This document shows positions 1 through 6,239 of a DNA stretch of 9,026 bases, piece by piece. Each line of letters starts with the position of its first letter. The first letter of the stretch is position 1. The DNA comes from Desulfonema limicola (GTDB lineage: Bacteria; Desulfobacterota; Desulfobacteria; Desulfobacterales; Desulfosalsimonadaceae). The notes beneath the pieces are model-generated. The model was not told the origin of the DNA. It searched no databases and saw nothing but the letters and a program-made list of their open reading frames with translations. The stretch covers positions 1-9,026 of the forward strand of contig DYLE01000098.1 in NCBI GenBank assembly GCA_020722245.1. Direction: 5' to 3'. The translations under genes and the position numbers were made by a program.

Positions 1-53
1 TCACGTCCGGTTCCGGGAGAGCCAAGGGGGGAAGTGCCCCTTGGCTACTCGAC
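1..53 (+). mobile_element. 3' end of a group II intron (end of domain V and domain VI)
   Basis: The window opens inside a group II intron ribozyme. Positions 2-13 (CACGTCCGGTTC) match the 3' strand of the conserved domain V hairpin. Domain VI follows. Its upper stem pairs 21-29 with 37-45 (nine base pairs, loop 30-36). The lower stem pairs 17-19 with 48-50 plus A20 with T46, which leaves A47 unpaired on the 3' strand. A bulged adenosine about seven bases before the 3' splice site is the lariat branch point in this ribozyme class, and the intron would end with the usual A-pyrimidine at 52-53. The rest of the intron, including any reverse transcriptase/maturase, lies left of the window, so intactness cannot be judged. 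The assignment rests on recalled consensus plus the drawn secondary structure. Confidence 0.85.
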
Positions 54-238
54 CCGTATTTTTCCTGAATTAACTCATCTATTACTCTTTCCCTTTCTGA
101 TGATGAGGTAATATCCTCAAATCCAATTATGATATCTTCTCCAACCCCACTGCTTGAGTCAGGTTTCACGATTAATTGGAGATATTGAACACCTTGATTA
201 TCTGGCAACCTTGTATGTTTTGGGACATTGTTGACAAA
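54..238 (-). pseudogene. Coding remnant truncated by the group II intron; possible CheR/PAS-type fragment
   Basis: Read on the minus strand, the frame beginning just after a TAA at 239-241 stays open for about 62 codons up to the intron boundary, and has protein-like composition (for example LQLIVKPDSSSG, then DIIIGFEDITSSSERERV). There is no ATG at the 5' end, so it begins truncated or used a TTG/GTG start. At the other end the intron cuts it in antisense orientation, so splicing of this gene's own transcript could not restore it. The pattern IVKP...hhhGFEDIT followed by a charged helix resembles the stretch after the methyltransferase part of CheB/CheR/PAS fusion proteins. That likeness is weak and is inference only. 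The region is AT-richer than the rest of the window, which fits foreign or decaying DNA. Confidence 0.35.
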
Positions 239-257
239 TTATACAAACCTATTTTTA

Positions 258-602
258 TTATACCTTCTGTTCAAGAATGTTTTCAAGTTCCGTGATAAGC
301 ATTGGCAGGTCTGTTTGGATGATATCCCACAGAATGTTCAAATCAATGGCATCATAGCCGTGAACCAGACGATTGCGCAGCCCAAGTATTTGATACCACG
401 GGATGAATTGATGCTGCTCTTTCCCTGTTTCTGATACGCGGGCGGCTGCTTCGCCAACAATTTCCACCAGCCGCGTCAGCGCAAGCTGCAACATACGGTC
501 GTTCTCTAAATCAGAGCGGGTTCTGCCGGTTGACATCTCCACTGCTTCCCTCGCGTGTTCCAGCATTTGCCGCATACTCACGTCATCGTTATGTCGCGTC
601 AT
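258..602 (-). CDS. hepT: HepT-family HEPN toxin (RNase-type), DUF86
   Basis: This 114-residue, mostly helical protein is a HEPN-domain toxin of the HepT group, which cleaves RNA as a dimer when not restrained by its nucleotidyltransferase antitoxin. The diagnostic RX4HXY motif is intact: R76, H81 and Y83 in RNRLVHGY. In characterised HepT/MntA pairs this Tyr is the residue the antitoxin modifies with AMP. The length is normal for the family. The ATG at 602 has an AAGG at 609-612, six bases upstream, and lies inside the 3' end of mntA, giving a 14-bp overlap that suggests translational coupling. All catalytic residues are present, so the toxin is probably active. The cellular RNA target cannot be read from the sequence. 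The gene sits next to intron-damaged DNA, as is common for mobile stabilisation modules. Confidence 0.9.
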   Translation of the reverse strand: MTRHNDDVSMRQMLEHAREAVEMSTGRTRSDLENDRMLQLALTRLVEIVGEAAARVSETGKEQHQFIPWYQILGLRNRLVHGYDAIDLNILWDIIQTDLPMLITELENILEQKV

Positions 603-888
603 ACAGCACCTTGGCTTCTGCGATCACTTTGTCCCGAAAATATTTGCTTAAAAAATCGGGGGTGTTTAAGTCCACCTTGAGGCCGAAGATTTCAGACAAT
701 TCCGCTTGCATCAAAAAAAGCCGTAGCCCGACGACGCTTCCCGGCGCAAACTCCACAAGCACGTCCACATCACTGTTCGGGGTGAAATCGTCCCGCAGCG
801 CTGACCCGAATAAGGCCAGCTTACGTATCCGGTGACGCCGACAGAAATCAGCAAGTTTTTCATTTGATACGCTAATGCGAGCATCCAT
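589..888 (-). CDS. mntA: MntA-family antitoxin, minimal nucleotidyltransferase
   Basis: This 99-residue protein has the minimal nucleotidyltransferase (MNT) fold. It carries the complete GSX10DXD signature: G28-S29, then D40 and D42, with D73 in KVDL as the likely third metal-binding carboxylate. In studied systems MntA neutralises HepT by transferring AMP groups from ATP to the tyrosine of the RX4HXY motif. It is first in a two-gene minus-strand unit and overlaps hepT by 14 bp, the usual tight arrangement that keeps antitoxin and toxin in balance. The ATG at 888 gives a protein starting about 20 residues before the core strand (IRKLALFGS), which is normal. No good Shine-Dalgarno precedes it, only an A-rich run. 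An inverted CACA/TGTG repeat (897-908) just upstream could be an autoregulatory site, but it is short. Confidence 0.9.
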   Translation of the reverse strand: MDARISVSNEKLADFCRRHRIRKLALFGSALRDDFTPNSDVDVLVEFAPGSVVGLRLFLMQAELSEIFGLKVDLNTPDFLSKYFRDKVIAEAKVLYDAT

Positions 889-947
889 ATTTTTTTCACA
901 TTTTTGTGTTTATAGGAAGGAATAAGACATTGCTTTCCACGACTTGA

Positions 948-976
948 TGTATCTCAGAAATCGGCTTGTATGTCAA
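948..976 (-). promoter_or_regulatory. Likely sigma-70-type promoter for mntA-hepT
   Basis: On the minus strand a perfect -35 box TTGACA (971-976) is followed, after a 17-bp spacer, by GATACA (948-953) preceded by TGA, an extended -10 arrangement. It points at mntA with a predicted leader of about 50 bases. The -10 hexamer matches only three of six consensus bases, so support comes from the -35 box and the spacing. Confidence 0.45.
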
Positions 977-1088
977 GTTTCAATGGGCATTCTATTTTAC
1001 GGTGGGGCTCTGGACTATTTTGACGGCACCGGTTCGGTTGCCGGTTTGAATCGGCAGGGTTACCGGCTCCCCCCGCGGACCTTTTAAA

Positions 1089-2660
1089 TCAGGGGCGGAT
1101 CTCCACCCGGCCGTGCAGGTATTTTTTGACCGCGCCGATGGACAGTTCCTTTCGATGAAAGATTCCGGCGGCCAGGGCGGCCTCGGCATCTGTTTTTGAA
1201 AACACCTCCAGAAAATGTGCCTCATTGCCGGCGCCGGAGGAGGCGATGACCGGAATGGAGACCGCCTCGGCCACCGCGCGGATCAGCTCGATATCAAACC
1301 CGGACCGGGTGCCGTCCCGGTCGATGGAGTTTAAAAGGATTTCCCCGGCGCCCAGGGTTTCGCACACCTGGGCCAAAGTCACGGCGTCCATGGGCCGGCC
1401 TTCCCGGCCGCCCCTGACCGTGCACTGAAACCAGCAGTGTCTTTCCCCATTCGGTCCGGGGATGGTGGTTTCAATGACATGCTGAGCTGCTTGGCCGGGA
1501 TCGGCGACATACACCCGGCGGGGGTCGATGGAGATCACCACCGCCTGGCTGCCGTAGACCGATGAAATCTGCTCAATGGCGCTTTGTCCGGTTTTTTTCC
1601 CGGTCTTCAGGTAGCTCTCGGCGATCCTCACCGCGTCGCTGCCGATGGAAACCTTGTCCGCGCCGGAGCGGAAGTAGGCGGAGGCCACCTCCAGGGGGGA
1701 ACGGGGCCTGCCGTCCCTGCCGGTATAATCCTGAATCCCGCCTCCGATGGTCAGCGGAACAAACACATGCCGGGAGGTTTTTTCCAGCAGCCTCAGCATG
1801 GGCAGGTCTTCCAAGGGAAACTCCCGAAACCCCGTGATGTTTAAAAAGGCGATCTCATCCGCCCCTTCCATGTAGTACCGCCGGGCCAGATCCACGGGAT
1901 CGCCCAGGTTGCGCACCTTTCCCTTTTCCCGAACATCATACTGATCCCCCTTGGTGACCACGGGCTCGCCCGCATCGTCTGCGCGGACATCCAGGCAGGC
2001 CACGATCCGTTTGGCCAGCCGGGTGGTCTTCGGGTTTTGCGTTGGAATGATTGCAGTGGTTTTGGGTTTTAAAAAATTGCCCAGCAGCTTCAGCCCCGCG
2101 GCCCCGCTTTTTTCCGGATGAAACTGGGTGGCCATCAGGTTTCCGCTCTGAATGCCGCTTACAAAACGCACCCCGTAATCCGTAAAGGTCAGGGCCGTTC
2201 CCATGTCCCGGGGCGCCGCATGATAGGAATGCACAAAGTAGAATTTTTCATCTCCGGAAAGGCCGTCAAACAATGGGGAGGGCTTTTGCGCCGAAATGCC
2301 GTTCCATCCGATATGGGGCACGGAAAGGGATGTATCAAAGCGTTTCACCCTTCCCGGAATCACCCCCAGGCCACGAACCCCCGGAGCCTCCTCGCTTTCC
2401 TCAAACAAGGCCTGTAAGCCCAGACAGATCCCCAGAAACGGCCGGTCGGCTCGAAGGTAGCGGACCAGCGCATCGGCGTATCCCCGGTCATGGAGCGCGG
2501 CCATCATGCTGCCGAAGCTGCCCACCCCCGGAAACACCAGCCGGTCTGCAGAAAGGATATCCTCGGGGGAGTTGACCAGCCTTACGGTCTCCCCCAGTTT
2601 TTCAATGGCGTTGATGACGCTGCGCACGTTCCCTGCGCCGTAATCCAAAACCGTGATCAT
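1089..2660 (-). CDS. hisHF: Bifunctional imidazole glycerol phosphate synthase HisHF (fused glutaminase and cyclase)
   Basis: This 523-residue enzyme makes imidazole-glycerol phosphate and AICAR from PRFAR using ammonia from glutamine, the histidine step that links to purine synthesis. Residues 1-197 are the HisH class-I glutamine amidotransferase with the full triad: C79 in GICLG, then H181 and E183 in HPEK. After a short linker (about 198-215), residues 216-523 form the HisF barrel with its two acidic catalytic residues, D224 (ACLDV) and D447 (SIDRDG). The barrel contains inserts absent from ordinary bacterial HisF, near residues 240-251 (DQYDVREKGKVR), 310-320 and 398-421 (PGPNGERHCWFQ), which I recognise from fungal/plant HIS7. 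The frame is open to 2729, but the ATG at 2660 is chosen: it has an AGGGG ribosome site seven bases upstream and begins at the conserved MITVLDYGAGN. No other histidine gene is in the window. Confidence 0.95.
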   Translation of the reverse strand: MITVLDYGAGNVRSVINAIEKLGETVRLVNSPEDILSADRLVFPGVGSFGSMMAALHDRGYADALVRYLRADRPFLGICLGLQALFEESEEAPGVRGLGVIPGRVKRFDTSLSVPHIGWNGISAQKPSPLFDGLSGDEKFYFVHSYHAAPRDMGTALTFTDYGVRFVSGIQSGNLMATQFHPEKSGAAGLKLLGNFLKPKTTAIIPTQNPKTTRLAKRIVACLDVRADDAGEPVVTKGDQYDVREKGKVRNLGDPVDLARRYYMEGADEIAFLNITGFREFPLEDLPMLRLLEKTSRHVFVPLTIGGGIQDYTGRDGRPRSPLEVASAYFRSGADKVSIGSDAVRIAESYLKTGKKTGQSAIEQISSVYGSQAVVISIDPRRVYVADPGQAAQHVIETTIPGPNGERHCWFQCTVRGGREGRPMDAVTLAQVCETLGAGEILLNSIDRDGTRSGFDIELIRAVAEAVSIPVIASSGAGNEAHFLEVFSKTDAEAALAAGIFHRKELSIGAVKKYLHGRVEIRP

Positions 2661-2700
2661 GTTAAACCCCTGTTTTTTTGTTCGCTTGTCATGAAACTGC

Positions 2701-2729
2701 CTTATACCGGATTGTATACGGCAGCACAA
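2701..2729 (-). promoter_or_regulatory. Likely sigma-70-type promoter for hisHF
   Basis: On the minus strand, TTGTGC (2724-2729) and TATAAG (2701-2706) are separated by exactly 17 bp and point at hisHF, with a predicted leader of about 35 bases. The -10 box matches five of six consensus bases and the -35 box three of six (TTG). This is direct pattern matching without experimental support. Confidence 0.45.
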
Positions 2730-2750
2730 GCGGAAGCCATCCGGTGATGC

Positions 2751-2774
2751 CGGTAAAACCGGTTTTTACCCCGG
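2751..2774. promoter_or_regulatory. Palindrome in the hisHF/crotonase divergent region, possible operator
   Basis: AAAACCGGTTTT (2755-2766) is a perfect 12-bp palindrome. With one unpaired T the symmetry extends to GGT...ACC (2752-2770) and roughly to the CCGG ends. It lies just upstream of the proposed hisHF -35 box and some 270 bp before the crotonase start, in a region where a regulator of either gene could bind. There is no T-run suited to a terminator on either strand beyond the stem. The binding protein is unknown. Confidence 0.3.
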
Positions 2775-2842
2775 AAGCCTCAATCGCGCTCACAGCCGAC
2801 TTTCAAGGCACTTGGGTTTTTCAAATTCGAAAAATGAAGGAT

Positions 2843-2936
2843 TTAACCACAGAGCACAAAGGACTTAAAAGAATTCCACCTTCCACCTTCAGCCTTCTAC
2901 CTTCTAGCTTCCAGCTTCCACCTTTTACCTTAGCTT
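2843..2936 (-). repeat. Composite repeat element A: 7-bp tandem array plus AACCACAGAG flank
   Basis: On the plus strand, 2874-2929 is eight uninterrupted 7-mers of the form TTCNANC/TTTTACC (TTCCACC, TTCCACC, TTCAGCC, TTCTACC, TTCTAGC, TTCCAGC, TTCCACC, TTTTACC). Read on the minus strand these are GGTGGAA, GGCTGAA, GGTAGAA and variants, the same units as the array at 7716-7764. The array is flanked on its left by AACCACAGAGCACAAAGGAC (2845-2864), a motif I recall as dispersed in intergenic DNA of many environmental bacteria. Together with the palindrome and promoter this accounts for most of the 375-bp gap between hisHF and the crotonase gene. I see no gene in the gap, and the frames crossing it are repeat-driven. 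A convincing promoter for the crotonase operon was not found. Confidence 0.85.
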
Positions 2937-3035
2937 TTTACGATTGCATCTTACTATGGACAGGCCCGGCTTTTTATGGCAGCATAAACTGAAAACCTTC
3001 CGCATTTCATCAGAACCCTTACGCAGGAGAAAATC

Positions 3036-3755
3036 ATGGACGAGCCTGTGCTTTTTGAGGTTGACAATCAAACCGCCGTCATCACCCTAAACCGCCCGGA
3101 AAGGCGAAACGCGATTAACCGGGCGCTTTTGATCAAGCTCTATGATGCCATTGAAAGGGTCACTCACGACGATGGGATTCGGGCGGCGATTCTCACCGGA
3201 AACGGCAGATCCTTCTGCTCCGGGCTTGATCTGGAAGCGGTCTTGACGGAAAACCTGCTCGATCCCCGGGGCGACGGATCGGATCTGCCCGACCTGATTC
3301 AGGCCTGCAAAAAACCGATGATCGGCGCGATCAACGGCCACGCCATCACCGGCGGGTTTGAACTTGCCTTAAACTGTGATTTTCTGATCGCCTCCGAGCA
3401 AGCCTCGTTTGCGGACACCCACGCCAGGGTGGGGATTCATCCGGGATGGGGAATGACCCAGCTCCTTCAGCAGGCCGTGGGCCGGCGCCGGGCCCGCCAG
3501 ATGTCCTTTACCTGCGCCTTTATCGACGCCCAAAAAGCCTATGAATGGGGGCTGGTCAATGAGGTCGTGCCCCATGAACGGCTGCTTCCCCGCGCCAAAG
3601 AGATCGCCGCTGAAATCTGCGCGGTGAAGCAGGACATGCTGGCCGTGGTGAGGGAGCTGATCGATTACCGGGACCAAACGACCTTAAAGGAGGCGTATGC
3701 CCATGAACGGCGAGGCTCCCTGGCGTTTATCAAGAAACATCTGGCAAAACCGTAA
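3036..3755 (+). CDS. Crotonase-superfamily protein (enoyl-CoA hydratase/isomerase-like)
   Basis: This 239-residue protein is a crotonase-fold enzyme acting on an acyl-CoA thioester, probably in the cytoplasm. It has the N-terminal strand pattern VITLNRPERRNAI (residues 15-27), the first oxyanion-hole segment FCSGLDL (60-66) and the second, GHAITGGFEL (101-110), with G106 in the hole position. The glutamate matching Glu144 of rat mitochondrial enoyl-CoA hydratase is present (E109). The partner matching Glu164 is replaced by H129 in FADTHARVGIHPGWG, so classical hydration chemistry is uncertain. The FADTHARVG pattern is shared with several EchA-type proteins annotated as hydratases. The length is slightly below the usual 255-265. 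The ATG follows CAGGAG with a suitable spacer. The amidase gene starts 25 bp downstream, suggesting an operon. The exact substrate cannot be assigned. Confidence 0.9.
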   Translation: MDEPVLFEVDNQTAVITLNRPERRNAINRALLIKLYDAIERVTHDDGIRAAILTGNGRSFCSGLDLEAVLTENLLDPRGDGSDLPDLIQACKKPMIGAINGHAITGGFELALNCDFLIASEQASFADTHARVGIHPGWGMTQLLQQAVGRRRARQMSFTCAFIDAQKAYEWGLVNEVVPHERLLPRAKEIAAEICAVKQDMLAVVRELIDYRDQTTLKEAYAHERRGSLAFIKKHLAKP

Positions 3756-3780
3756 AACCTGAAAAGATAAGGAGAAAAAT

Positions 3781-5280
3781 ATGGGCGGCTTCGAAGCGTA
3801 TGATCGATACGATGCCATGGGCCTGGCTGAGCTGATCCGCAAAGGGGAGATCAGCCCGGTGGAACTCTGCGAGGAAGCCATTGCCCGCGTTGAGCGGATC
3901 AACCCGGAGCTCAACGCGGTGGTGACCCCCATGTTCGCCCAGGGGCGAAGCGCGGTTCAGGGACCGCTGCCCGACGGGCCTTTCTTCGGGGTCCCGTTTC
4001 TTTTAAAAGACCTGATCTTCGCGTATGCCGGGGTTCCTACCTCGAACGGCTGCAAGGCGCTTAAAAACAATATTCCGGACCATGACAGCGAAATGGTCGT
4101 TCGGTTTAAAAAAGCCGGTCTGGTTATACTGGGCAAGACCAATACCCCGGAATTCGGTCTGGTGGCCGTGACCGAGCCCGAACTCTTCGGCCCCTGCCGC
4201 AACCCCTGGGACCTTGATCGCACCCCCGGCGGTTCCAGCGGAGGGTCGGCGGCGGCGGTGGCCTCCGGCATGACGCCCATGGCCTCGGGTGGGGACGGAG
4301 GCGGTTCCATCCGTATTCCGGCGGCCTACTGCGGGCTGTTCGGCCTCAAGCCTTCCCGGGGCCGCAACCCCAGCGGCCCGGATCATGGCCGGGTATGGCA
4401 AGGCGCGGTGCAGGAGCATGTGATCAGCCGGTCGGTAAGGGACAGCGCCGCCATGCTTGACGCCACCCAGGGGCCGGACATCGGCGCGCCCTATATCATC
4501 CGCCCGCCTGAAAGGCCGTATCTGATGGAGATTGAAAAAGACCCCGGGAAACTTAAAATCGCCTTTACCGCAGATTCCCCCATCAGGACCCCGGTTCATC
4601 CCGAATGCGTAAACGCGGTCAAGGACGCGGCCCGTCTGCTGGAAAGCCTGGGGCATCATGTGGAAGAGGCCTCTCCTAACATCGACGGCAAGGCCCTGGC
4701 CAAAAGCTATCTGACCATGTATTTCGGCGAGGTGGCGGCGGACATCGAGGGATTACAATCGGTGCTGGGCAGGAAGGCCGGACGCACGGATGTGGAGCCC
4801 CTCACCTGGGTCCTCGGGTTGCTCGGCCGAAGCTTTACAGCCGGGCATTTTGTCCAGGCCATGCGCGAGTGGGACCGCGCCGCGCGTGAAATGGGGCGGT
4901 TTTTTCAAAAATACGCCCTCTACCTTACCCCCACCACGGCCTACCCGCCAGCCAAGATCGGGGAGTTAAAACCCAGTCCCGCGGAATCCGTATTGATTCA
5001 ACTGGTCAATACCTTCAGCCTGGGCGGGCTTTTAAAGGCGTCCGGAATGGTCGACCAGATGGCCGAAAAAAGCCTGGAGCGGACCCCCTTTACCCAGCTC
5101 GCAAACCTCTGCGGGCTGCCGGCCATGTCCGTGCCCCTCTACTGGACCCCGGACAACCTTCCCCTCGGGCTTCAGTTCATCGCGCCCTTCGGCGAAGAAG
5201 CCGTCCTGTTTAGGCTGGCCGGGCAGCTGGAGAAGGCCCGGCCCTGGTTTGACAGGCGGCCTCCGGCATACAGCCGGTGA
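3781..5280 (+). CDS. Amidase-signature family hydrolase, 6-aminohexanoate-cyclic-dimer hydrolase (NylA)-like
   Basis: This 499-residue protein is an amidase-signature serine hydrolase that cleaves amide (or related) bonds through a Ser-cisSer-Lys triad. All three residues are visible: K76 in VPFLLKD, cis-Ser S152 in GGSSGGS and nucleophile S176 in GGGSIRIP, with the usual 24-residue gap between the two serines. The closest pattern I recognise is NylA, in segments such as ISPVELCEEAIARVERINPELNAV (residues 24-47), ADHD-like PDHD (99-102) and GLKPSRGR. The nylon-oligomer substrate should not be assumed, since this subfamily is broad. There is no signal peptide, so it is cytoplasmic. The ATG at 3781 has an excellent AAGGAG site, and the gene follows the crotonase by 25 bp, so co-transcription is likely. 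It is less probably a GatA subunit, since no gatB/gatC lies nearby. Confidence 0.88.
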   Translation: MGGFEAYDRYDAMGLAELIRKGEISPVELCEEAIARVERINPELNAVVTPMFAQGRSAVQGPLPDGPFFGVPFLLKDLIFAYAGVPTSNGCKALKNNIPDHDSEMVVRFKKAGLVILGKTNTPEFGLVAVTEPELFGPCRNPWDLDRTPGGSSGGSAAAVASGMTPMASGGDGGGSIRIPAAYCGLFGLKPSRGRNPSGPDHGRVWQGAVQEHVISRSVRDSAAMLDATQGPDIGAPYIIRPPERPYLMEIEKDPGKLKIAFTADSPIRTPVHPECVNAVKDAARLLESLGHHVEEASPNIDGKALAKSYLTMYFGEVAADIEGLQSVLGRKAGRTDVEPLTWVLGLLGRSFTAGHFVQAMREWDRAAREMGRFFQKYALYLTPTTAYPPAKIGELKPSPAESVLIQLVNTFSLGGLLKASGMVDQMAEKSLERTPFTQLANLCGLPAMSVPLYWTPDNLPLGLQFIAPFGEEAVLFRLAGQLEKARPWFDRRPPAYSR

Positions 5281-5289
5281 TCGGGTGTG

Positions 5290-6027
5290 TTATAAGGATT
5301 TTCCCAGGCCGGTCGCGAGCTTCAGGACATCGTCGGGATTGAGCCGTTTGAGCGGTTTTCCGGATAAAAAATCAAAGCTGTTTTTTTCAATGGCAAGGCC
5401 GGGGTTCTGCTCGCAGAGGAACCTTATGAAATGACGAAGGGTGATGATGGCGCTCGCCTCCCGTTTGATGGGAAAGTCCGTATAAGCAATATTTTTTGCA
5501 TCGCAGAGAAACGGCCGCTTCTCCGAGGCCCTAAACAAAAGGAGGCTCAGTTTCTCCTCGAGGCCCGCGGACTGGCTGATCACCGCCAGGCCGCGGATCT
5601 GTTCAAAGGGGGTTTCGGGCATGCCCGCCCTGTTGAAATTTAAACCATCCGGCGTGCCGGTGATCTTTGAGATTACAAAAGGCGAAAACCCGATTTGGGC
5701 TTCGGCCAGGGATAGGGACACCACCCGAGGCCCCTGCTTTGTCTGTTTTTCATCATTTCGTTCCGCAGCGGCTTGAGGGGATTCATCAGCCGGCGCCATG
5801 GGCTCGATCATACAGACCGCCCCTCTGCTTGCGAGGGCCTGGACGTATTTCTGGGCGGTTTTAAGATCAAGGTCTTGTTTGATGATGGACCGGTTTTTTT
5901 TAAACAGGGCGTCGGCTTTTTCTTCCGGAATTTTAAACAGGGCGGCCAGCTGTTGTTTCTCCTTCTGAAGCGTTTCCCCTTCAGCGAGCTTGCCTGAGAA
6001 TACCACCCTGAATTTTTTTTCTGCCAT
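5290..6027 (-). CDS. Two-domain protein of unknown function
   Basis: I do not recognise a function for this 245-residue soluble protein. Residues 5-76 form a compact domain (FRVVFSGKLAEG, then a helical run with LAALFKIPEEKADALFKK and KTAQKYVQAL, ending in a strand AVCMIEP). I associate this alpha/beta module, from memory only, with N-termini of many Desulfobacterota proteins. Residues 77-100 are a polar, charged linker. Residues 101-245 form a second domain with hydrophobic strands (KLSLLLFRAS) and a C-terminal helical part (LRHFIRFLCEQNPG, DDVLKLATGLGK). There is no signal peptide and no clear membrane segment. The ATG at 6027 has a GGGAGG ribosome site. The gene is convergent with the amidase (9 bp between stops) and has no obvious terminator between them. 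It could act as a regulatory or scaffold protein, but nothing shows this. Confidence 0.85.
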   Translation of the reverse strand: MAEKKFRVVFSGKLAEGETLQKEKQQLAALFKIPEEKADALFKKNRSIIKQDLDLKTAQKYVQALASRGAVCMIEPMAPADESPQAAAERNDEKQTKQGPRVVSLSLAEAQIGFSPFVISKITGTPDGLNFNRAGMPETPFEQIRGLAVISQSAGLEEKLSLLLFRASEKRPFLCDAKNIAYTDFPIKREASAIITLRHFIRFLCEQNPGLAIEKNSFDFLSGKPLKRLNPDDVLKLATGLGKSL

Positions 6028-6111
6028 GCCCGCCTCCCGTTCATTTGTGGTCTACGCCCCGGGCCGAGGAGGTTTCCCTATGCTGATAAAATACCAGACC
6101 GGCCATTGAAA

Positions 6112-6146
6112 AACAATTAAAAATAGCCGGCACTTCTTTAATTGTT
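6112..6146. promoter_or_regulatory. AT-rich inverted repeat upstream of the thiolase gene, possible operator
   Basis: AACAATTAAA (6112-6121) and TTTAATTGTT (6137-6146) are perfect 10-bp inverted copies separated by 15 bases. The site lies about 95 bp ahead of the thiolase start and upstream of its proposed promoter, in the divergent gap with the unknown minus-strand gene. The long spacing with A/T arms suits a dimeric regulator better than a terminator, since the stem is not GC-rich. The regulator is unknown. Confidence 0.35.
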
Positions 6147-6189
6147 CTTGTTTTTTGTATGCTGATTTGTTAGGAAAGGTTTTCATCCA

Positions 6190-6218
6190 TTTAGGCATTA
6201 ATTGATTGAAATTATAAT
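6190..6218 (+). promoter_or_regulatory. Possible promoter for the thiolase gene
   Basis: A perfect TATAAT (6213-6218) lies in an AT-rich stretch, with a poor -35 match TTTAGG (6190-6195) at 17-bp spacing. The -10 box is very near the ribosome site (AAGGAGG, 6224-6230), so the leader would be short, about 15 bases. Positive or alternative regulation would explain the weak -35 box. Confidence 0.35.
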
Positions 6219-6239
6219 ATATCCAAGGAGGAGTCGGGG

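Noticed and set aside
228..835. Plus-strand frames opposite hepT and mntA
   Set aside because: They are antisense to two genes with complete family motifs and show no protein-like features of their own.
1024..1043. A hairpin downstream of hisHF as a rho-independent terminator
   Set aside because: The stem is short with a bulge, and no T-run follows on the minus strand.
2661..2729. A 23-residue N-terminal extension of HisHF
   Set aside because: The upstream ATG has no ribosome site, the extension is unlike HisH proteins, and it would overlap the proposed promoter. The ATG at 2660 has AGGGG and the conserved N-terminus.
2929..2957. A promoter for the crotonase operon ending in TACTAT (2952-2957)
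   Set aside because: No -35 box with acceptable match or spacing could be found, so it was not listed as a feature.
2678..2992. A plus-strand 104-codon frame across the hisHF/crotonase gap
   Set aside because: Its sequence is largely the translated heptad repeat, it has no ribosome site, and it overlaps the promoter region.
4003..4659. A 218-codon minus-strand open frame opposite the amidase
   Set aside because: Antisense shadow created by the GC-rich codon pattern of the amidase; no domain seen.
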